Assembly (NCBI GenBank): GCA_036346205.1
Contig: JARFJB010002039.1
Coordinates: forward strand, 86,001 to 150,000
DNA length: 64,000 nt
Source of the DNA: Vesta saturnalis
Taxonomy: Eukaryota > Arthropoda > Insecta > Coleoptera > Lampyridae
Reading direction: 5' to 3'
The notes beneath the pieces are model-generated. The model was not told the DNA's origin. It saw nothing but the letters and a program-made list of their open reading frames with translations, and ran no database searches. The position numbers and the translations under genes were made by a program. Positions 58,030 through 64,000 of this stretch are shown here, piece by piece (the first letter of the stretch is position 1; each line of letters begins with the position of its first letter).

Positions 58030-59119
58030 ATGCGTTTTACGAATAATGAAGCTGTTGACATGCTTGCGGTTTATTTTGAATGTCTTTAGAATGCCGCAGT
58101 AGCTAAAAGAGTTTACGCGGCTCGATATCCAAATCGGCCCCTTTGCGATATAAGAGTTTTTCCCCGATTAGTGGCGTGCTTACGAGCCAATAGTAGTTTT
58201 CGGCCTACGTTTCAACGGCGAAGAATTGGAAGAACACAAGAAAATACTTAGCACAAGAGCATTATCCACTGAGTTGGGCATATCACGGACAACGGTTCAA
58301 AATATTTTGAAGGACCATAGGTAAGTTCTAATGGCCACCAAAATATATAGGTATTCGTTTAAACTTTTTTTAATTATTTTAAGAATGCACTCATATCATG
58401 TCGTTTTGCGTCAGGCGTTGAAAGGGGAAGATTTTGATCGAAGGTTGGACTATTGCCATTGGATGTTAGGCAGGATACGCGAAAAGAGAGAATTTTTATT
58501 TCGAATTCTTTGGACCGATGAAGCCACCTTCAGTAGTGACGAGAGAGTCAATCGTCACAATATGCATTATTGGTCTGCCGAAAATCCCCATTGGTTGCGT
58601 GAAGTTCAACGCCAAGGACGTTGAAGTTTAAATGTATGGTGTGGCATACTGGGAGGCAGAATTATTGGGACATATTTTTTCGAGCAACCCCTAAATGGCA
58701 ATGTATTTCTTAACTTTTTGGCCAATCAATTACAGTTGTTGTTGGAAGATGTGCCTCTGGAAACAAGGCAAAAATTGTTTTTGCAGTTGGATGGTTGCCC
58801 AGCACATTTTGCTATTAATGTGTGAGAGCATATTAATGCAGTATTTCAACAGCGGTGGGTTGGAAGAGGAAGTCTGTTTCCACGGCCTCCGCGATCGCCA
58901 GACTTAACTTGCCTCGATTTTTATTTATGGGGGCGCTTAAAAGACATCGTGTTTTGGACTCAACCTACTACTAGAGAAGATTTGAAAAACCGGATTCGTA
59001 ACGCAATACGTAACATACCGAGAGCCGAAAGTGAAGCTGCAGTTTTGTCTAATCATGAGAGGCTTCAGCAGTGCATAGAGCGTGGTGGTCAGCATATCGA
59101 GCATTTACGGGGGCATTAA
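58030..59119 (+). pseudogene. Inner mariner/Tc1-like transposase with a 63 bp intron
   Basis: ATG at 58030: MRFTNNEAVDMLAVYFECL, then a TAG, then AAVAKRVYAARYPNRPL (helix-turn-helix region). An intron-like segment 58321-58383 starts GTAAGT and ends TTTTAAG. Joining its flanks keeps phase across CATAG/A and leads into MHSYHVVLRQALKGEDF. The DDE core follows: first Asp in LWTDEATFSSDE, second in LQLDGCPAHF, third in PRSPDLTCLDFYLWG, ending at TAA 59117-59119. Stops at several points (for example after RQGR and CFINV-like positions) and at least one shift disable it. Related to the remnant at 18060-19005. Confidence 0.85.
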
Positions 59120-59465
59120 AAACTTTCCCCCTTTAAATCGGTCCTTTTTAGGACCACAACTTACATAATAGAAACAATTCTAGAAAAATATAGTTAAAAA
59201 AAATATTTAAATTTAAGGGATTTTCGTATAAAGTTTTCTTTGGCCGATATTTTAGATTAGGAAGGAGATATCGAGATGCGGTTTTCGCGAGCTTGTTTAG
59301 GCAACATTTAGCTACTTGTTCATGAAAAAAAGTCATACCAATGCATTTAATTTTTCTGCGAAAATTAACCGTTTCTGTCGGAATGTCGAGCAAAGCCCTC
59401 TATCTACGACATGTGAAACTAACAAAACTTCAAATATTATAACATTTGTAGCCCAAGAAAAGCTC

Positions 59466-59469
<4 letters not shown>

Positions 59470-59522
<53 letters not shown>
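59470..59522. repeat. (AT)n microsatellite
   Basis: About 53 bases of TA at the right edge of the inner inverted repeat. Confidence 0.95.
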
Positions 59523-59526
<4 letters not shown>

Positions 59527-59828
59527 TCTTTGTATAAAATAATATTATCTGACGGAAATGCACAGTATATTTGCTATTGTATTATTTTTTAACGCCACTC
59601 GATTCAGGATTGAAGGGCAAACATATTGGTATGTATCTCTTACCGTTATTTTAAGGATCTGGGATTACTCATGGGAATTGGAACATACCTTAGAACTAAA
59701 AAATAAATAAATAAATAAATGCTAATTCATCAACTGTTCAAAATGTTGCCCATTCTGTTGACGGCACAAGGGGTGGAACAATCTATGAATGATTAACGAA
59801 CACTCCTTAACAATTCAGATATAACTAT

Positions 59829-60400
59829 CTAAAATGCCGCAGTTATTCTTTGCCGTATGTCCAATTGCATAGTGGAAGTATTCTGACACATTATGGTCAC
59901 AAGAAATATATCTAGACTGGTAAAATCAGATGGCCATTTAGCAGGTCCAGATCTTCCGACCCATTTTCCTGGAAACAAATTATTCAAATATTCTTGAACT
60001 TGATGTGAATAATGGGCAGGAGCTCCGTCTTGCTTAAACACAATTCTCTCCTTTAATCCACAGGAAAACGATTTTGCAGAAAGTCAGTATAAATAACGCC
60101 ATTCAAATGATGTTTAAAGACATAAGGTCTCCCATTATACCACCTCAAATATTAAAAGACCAACACTATGGCGGTTGACTTGTTCATTTTTGCAGAAGAG
60201 CCTCGTCACAGCATAAACCAAAATCTGGACTATCCTCAAGTTTTTCCCTAGCGGAATTACAAAATGCGACGCGCTTCTCGAAATATGGTAAGCATGTGCT
60301 TTGTTTTTCTGCAGAATCTGTTGTACTCATCTTTCACTGATACCAATTGTCTCTGCAACTCCCTTTTGACTGGCGTGGGGATTTTAACTTACAAACAGCA
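59829..60400 (-). pseudogene. Transposase remnant of the outer mariner
   Basis: Minus strand. FKQDGAPAHYSHQVQEYLNN and FPGKWVGRSGPAKWPSDFT contain the second Asp (QDGAPAHY) and the region of the third, where the usual SPDLT has become SDFTS, so the third Asp is displaced or lost. Upstream, broken frames show a VYNGRPYVFKHHLNGVIYTD-like segment and a helix-turn-helix remnant up to about 60400. Belongs to a different mariner subgroup from the inner copy. Confidence 0.75.
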
Positions 60401-60709
60401 GTACCGACTACTGATTGTCTTCATTTATAACTAACATACGTCAAAAAGTGCCGAACAAAAAAAGTTGAGATTATCCTCGACTTTAAAGTTCAGTTACTTT
60501 TTTATTAGGTTAATATACCAGAATTCACAGAAACATCACTTTTTTATATTCAAGATTGCAGTTATGCCCCTTAGCGGCCATTTCAGAAACTTGAAAATAT
60601 TTTCCAGGTTTTTGTATTGGCCGTTTTAGTAATAACTTTTTTTTGCGCAAGCCTCTACGATGGATAGTTTCCCAGATACAGTATCTCGCATTCTTATTTG
60701 GCCACCCTG

Positions 60710-60870
60710 TACATGTATTTGTCAAAAGAGTTTGATAAAATGAATTATTCGTTGCTGATTAAGAGGGATCTCACACGTCTCCATAACGGCCGCTTGCAAG
60801 GGTTCGGGCGTAGAATTCCTGAGACTTTATTCCTAATTTTTTAATGAATTTTTGTCAGTGTATCTAAGAA
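60710..60870 (+). pseudogene. LINE ORF2, continuation beyond the mariner
   Basis: Directly after the TA duplication the reading LSKEFDKMNYSLLIKRDL continues the reverse transcriptase that was cut at 56953. It decays within about 150 bases. Confidence 0.7.
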
Positions 60871-61496
60871 AGGATAATCTAGGATTCTGTAGAAACACTT
60901 TTTTAACATTTGGAAAAACAAAAGATATAAGGTTTTAAAGTTTGTGTACCTTTAAACTTATCTTCCTCGTCTATTAAAGTAAACTTTGGAAAACTGTTAC
61001 TAAATAATCCTAATTTTAATAAATAATTCCTAAAAATAAGTCCAGAATTCGTCTTCAGAACCCTTGCAAAACGGATTTTACGAGTTTTTATGTAACGGTT
61101 CTCGGTGGCACCTGAAAACCTAAATAATCACATATTTAGATAAATTTTAACATTCCCGGGACAGTAATTTTACCTACCTAAAAGTATATTGACTCACACG
61201 CTTTGATGTACGAGAATTTCAATGTATTATACTGCAACAATCTTAGTCGGGTACACAGCCCTTGAAGCTATCTTACATTATGAAAATTGTCCACTGAGCT
61301 ATATTTAAATGGATTGAAATGCCTAAAGATTGTAAAAATAATTATCGGTCATTATGACAACAATAGATGCTACTTAGAAATATTTTAGAAAATAAAATGA
61401 TTTCTAATTAAAATAACAGAATTACTTATATTAATGGAATGTGAGCCTGCAATATCGCAAGGATTCACACATACCAAAGTAACTTGACTAATATTA
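60871..61496. other. AT-rich stretch, no gene seen
   Basis: Nothing recognised. 61425-61490 is the inverted form of the SINE tail motif GTTACTTTGGTATG...GCAGGCTCACATT found at 61600 and 61905. Confidence 0.4.
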
Positions 61497-61727
61497 TACA
61501 CTAAACTTTTTATTTATGTATTTAATAAAATTAATAATAATTTTTAATTACATATTTTATTCATTCATAACAAAACTTATAATAAATTAATATTAGTCAA
61601 GTTACTTTGGTATGTGAATCTGCAGCTCAATTCCATTAATATAATAATTGATTGTAATCTCATTATATTTAGAATTGACATCGGTTCTACATACATAAAG
61701 ACAAAATTTACATCGATTGGGGCTTGA

Positions 61728-61800
61728 ACCTTGATGGCGCAGTTAGTTAGCGCGGTGCTCTAGCAAAGTACAGGTCATAGGTTCAAATCCTACTCGAGGT
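61728..61800 (+). tRNA. tRNA-like, anticodon AGC, SINE head (probably not a working tRNA)
   Basis: 73 bases fold as a tRNA: acceptor ACCTTGA with TCGAGGT, D stem GCGC/GCGC, anticodon stem GTGCT/AGTAC with loop CTAGCAA (anticodon AGC, Ala), T arm ATAGG/CCTAC with one mismatch and loop TTCAAAT. The flanks are repeated with it, which points to a SINE. Confidence 0.4.
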
Positions 61801-62052
61801 AAACTTTTTCTTTATGTATTTAATAAAATTAATAATAATTTTTAATTACATATTTACCTTTGAACTTATTCGTTCATAACAAAACTTATAATAAATTAAT
61901 ATTAATCAAGTTACTTTGGTATGAGTGAATTCTTTCGATATTGCAGGCTCACATTCAATTAATATAAGTAATTTGATTGTAATCTCATTATATTTAGAAT
62001 TTATATCCGCTCTACATACATAAAGATAAAATTTGCATGGCTTAGGGCTTGA

Positions 62053-62125
62053 ATCTCGATGGCGCAGGTGATTAGCGCGGTACTCTAGCAAAGTACAGGT
62101 CGTAGGTTCAAATCCTACTCGAGGT
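62053..62125 (+). tRNA. tRNA-like, anticodon AGC, fully paired arms, SINE head
   Basis: 73 bases: acceptor ATCTCGA with TCGAGGT (one T-G pair), D stem GCGC/GCGC, anticodon stem GTACT/AGTAC, loop CTAGCAA, T stem GTAGG/CCTAC. All stems pair. The AGC anticodon would read Ala, but the body does not look like a usual tRNA-Ala, and the sequence is embedded in a tandem repeat unit. Confidence 0.45.
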
Positions 62126-62303
62126 AAACTTTTTACTTATGTATTTAATAAAATTAATAATAATTTTTAATTACATACAAAACTTATAATAAATTAAAGA
62201 TACGTATATTTTCATCCCAAATAAGGTATTCTATACAGTTTTAGATCATCCTCATTCAAACGCTCCAGAATAATAAATAAATGAATGTACAATGAGGGAA
62301 ATT

Positions 62304-63375
62304 TTAAGCTAAACCATGGGTCTCCATGGAAAAATTCGGAAGTCTTCGCACGGCACCCTTTCCACACCTCCGTATACAGTATTTAAATCGCAAACTTTCG
62401 TTTTTTTCCATAGTCCTCAAAATAGTGTCCGGATCCCGAGGCATATTTCTTACCTTGCTTGGATCAACAAGCTCGGGTAATATACAGATTGTGTAAAATG
62501 AATTCAATTTTTCTTCTATTTGAGTATCACAAAAGTTAGCTTTAAAAACCGTTTCAGTTTTTACTCCATGTGGTGTCCAGGAAGCAAATATACAATACTC
62601 CCTCTGACCAACATGAAGTTGCCCTTGTATTTGGTAAAACCACGTATGGTTTGGATTTACATGATCATTGGACCAAAATGGAATCTTCTTTTTGCTAATC
62701 GCTTCCCCTAGTTTCATCTCTCTAACCGACCCAGGCCATTTTACTTCAGGTATACCCTTATCCCCAATTAAACCATTGGGTGAGGCAGCAAAAAACGGAT
62801 GTATATTTTTAACAAATAAACCACAAGGTTCAATTTGCATGCCGATAATTTGTTCAACGGCCGCTTTGGCGTTCCTTTCATTGGTTTTCCCGTCTTCACA
62901 GGCACAACTAAAGAACTTTTTTGCATATACAATTGAATCCACCAAAACCCTACAAGAAGTGTAATCACCAAATTTAGATGTTATTCTATTTCTTCAATTT
63001 CCTGGCCCGTTTTCCTCAAATTTTCTAAGAAAGTTTGTTTAGACGATTCATGTTCATTTGTATTCATGTCGGGTTTATTAGCGTTGAAATTTTGGGTCAT
63101 TTCTTCTTACTCAAATTTTATCGCATATATTCTTGGATTCGTTCCATTAGATAAATGCTTTTTGATGGTGTATATAGGCAATTTGTGTTGTGGACTACAA
63201 CAGCGGAAGCACATCTACTTTTATTAGATCTCTTCTTCGTATAATTGACACGTTTCCCACCGATGTATTTTCCAATTATAGAATTAAACGGTTCCACAGT
63301 ATTATTGTCAACATCATGAATGAAGCTTGCAGCGTGGTTTACCAGAACGTTTGTAAACGACTCCAACTGATCGTA
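62304..63375 (-). pseudogene. Decayed transposon-type gene with YqaJ nuclease domain
   Basis: Minus strand. The upstream segment (63375-63118) reads YDQLESFTNVLVNHAASFIH, DNNTVEPFNSIIGKYIGGKR and KKRSNKSRCASAVV, a block found before the nuclease domain in a widespread insect transposon protein. A spacer with broken frames follows. The YqaJ-type domain (about 63000-62304) then has HPFFAASPNGLIG, IPEVKWPGS and WFYQIQGQLHV. In this family SPDG and E-x-K form the metal site. Here the Asp is Asn while E and K remain. YqaJ domains are lambda-exonuclease-like and linked to recombination. The domain part is open for 213 codons, but the gene as a whole needs two shifts. Confidence 0.7.
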
Positions 63376-64000
63376 TCTACAATGAAGCTATATTTAATTA
63401 TTTAGAGTTTAAGCATAACGTTTAATCAATCTTGTCGCATAACATCTCAAGATTGACGTCGCATAATGATAAACGTATGCATAATGGAATGGCAATTACC
63501 TGTTTACTTGAAATCAAGTACTATGCTTCCATTTGACATCGGGGGCTCTTTACAAAAGTATTCCAAGGTTTGGCTACCCTTGTGATTACCAAACACGTGA
63601 CTAATGCAGTCCCGAGTGTCTCTTTATATTATTTACCTTGTTATGAAACGGGGTATGTTCTGCTTTACGGTACGAAATTGCCTTACAAACCGCACATCGC
63701 AGTCTTAGCTATTTTGCTGCTGAAATTACAAATATAATTGTTATAAAACGAAGAGATGTATTGCGTATGTAACTAAAAATTATGTTTTCTGAATCAATAA
63801 ATGCACTAAATCGAAAATTATTTGGTATAACGCAAGGTTGTGACAAATCGAAAAATCGTGTAAATCAAACAGTAACTTCTGCGTACCCGAATCCTTTTAC
63901 GTAATACCAATGAACCTGATGACGTATCTTTAATTAATTCCCGTGTCTTTCTTGAAAAATTTCTTAACAGATAGTTCTTGCATTCCATTTTTTGAACAAC
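63376..64000. other. AT-rich stretch, no gene seen
   Basis: May hold the 5' part of the YqaJ gene; TTCATTGTAG at 63380-63389 on the minus strand could be a splice acceptor. Nothing else recognised. Confidence 0.35.

Larger units (their letters stand above)
56954..60709. mobile_element. Outer mariner-like element with TA target duplication
   Basis: Starts CAGGGTAGCCAACAAAGAATG and ends with the complement of CAGGGTGGCCAAATAAGAATG. TA at 56952-56953 and at 60710-60711 is the duplicated target. Terminal inverted repeats extend about 260 bases (56954-57215 against 60445-60709). Removing the element rejoins the LINE reading at VDVLY. Its own transposase remnant is on the minus strand at 59829-60400. 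A second mariner copy is nested inside. Confidence 0.85.
61497..62190 (+). repeat. Tandem array of 324 bp tRNA-headed SINE units
   Basis: One headless partial unit (61497-61687) is followed by a full unit (61688-62011) and a truncated one (62012-62190). Each full unit has the lead CTACATACATAAAGA, a tRNA-like head, GAGGTAAACTTTTT, an AT-rich body and a tail with CAAGTTACTTTGGTATG and GCAGGCTCACATTCAATTAA. The spacing between unit starts is exactly 324. Related dispersed copies lie at 22.4-22.8 kb and 50.7 kb. Confidence 0.85.

Overview
This is a eukaryotic nuclear window, most likely from an arthropod. The background is strongly AT-rich. It carries TA-flanked mariner elements, a piggyBac remnant, Jockey/CR1-like LINE pieces, tRNA-derived SINEs, (AT)n and (CA)n tracts and a Maverick/Polinton of the adintovirus type. 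There are no bacterial-type operons, and introns can be seen. The species cannot be named from the sequence. Almost everything that can be recognised is mobile or repetitive DNA in various stages of decay. Only one plausible conserved host exon (33154-33262, minus) and one weak candidate start exon (24920-24992, plus) were found.

Layout. 1-3.2 kb: a repeat family in both orientations and a 0.74 kb foldback hairpin whose arms carry a tRNA-like unit. 3.28-3.89 kb: a two-exon minus-strand gene of unknown function. 4.5-16.4 kb: a decayed Maverick/Polinton-like element. Its protein-primed DNA polymerase B and one unknown gene lie on the plus strand. They converge on a minus-strand block that holds, from high to low coordinate, an unknown gene, PLA2-domain protein, pX-like core protein, adenain-type protease, a probable minor capsid protein, major capsid protein, packaging ATPase, an unknown gene, a fibre-like gene and an integrase with a chromodomain. 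Together these are the replication, integration and virion modules of such elements, but most reading frames are broken and the polymerase has lost its catalytic motif C. 17-21 kb: mariner and pogo-like transposase fragments, then a CA-rich simple repeat. 22-24 kb: tRNA-type SINE copies. 24.2-29.6 kb: a tandem segmental duplication, one copy carrying a 2.1 kb non-homologous block. 30-36 kb: unremarkable AT-rich DNA with the candidate host exon. 36-39.8 kb: minisatellites, a minus-strand LINE fragment and a degenerate dispersed repeat.

39.99-47.89 kb is a 7.9 kb array built on CGTGTGTG. It is almost entirely alternating purine-pyrimidine (Z-DNA-prone), contains CpG in an AT-rich genome, and shows higher-order copies spaced about 1.85 kb. 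A smaller strand-switching array lies at 51.2-52.1 kb. 48.5-49.1 kb is an internally deleted piggyBac copy. 53.4-60.9 kb is a nest: a LINE is split by a mariner-like element with a clean TA target-site duplication, and that mariner itself contains a second mariner in an inverted-duplicate arrangement. 61.5-62.2 kb is a tandem array of 324 bp units, each with a foldable tRNA-like sequence. 62.3-63.4 kb is a decayed minus-strand gene with a YqaJ nuclease domain.

The very long frames that cross the CGTGTGTG and CA arrays are products of repeat translation, not genes.
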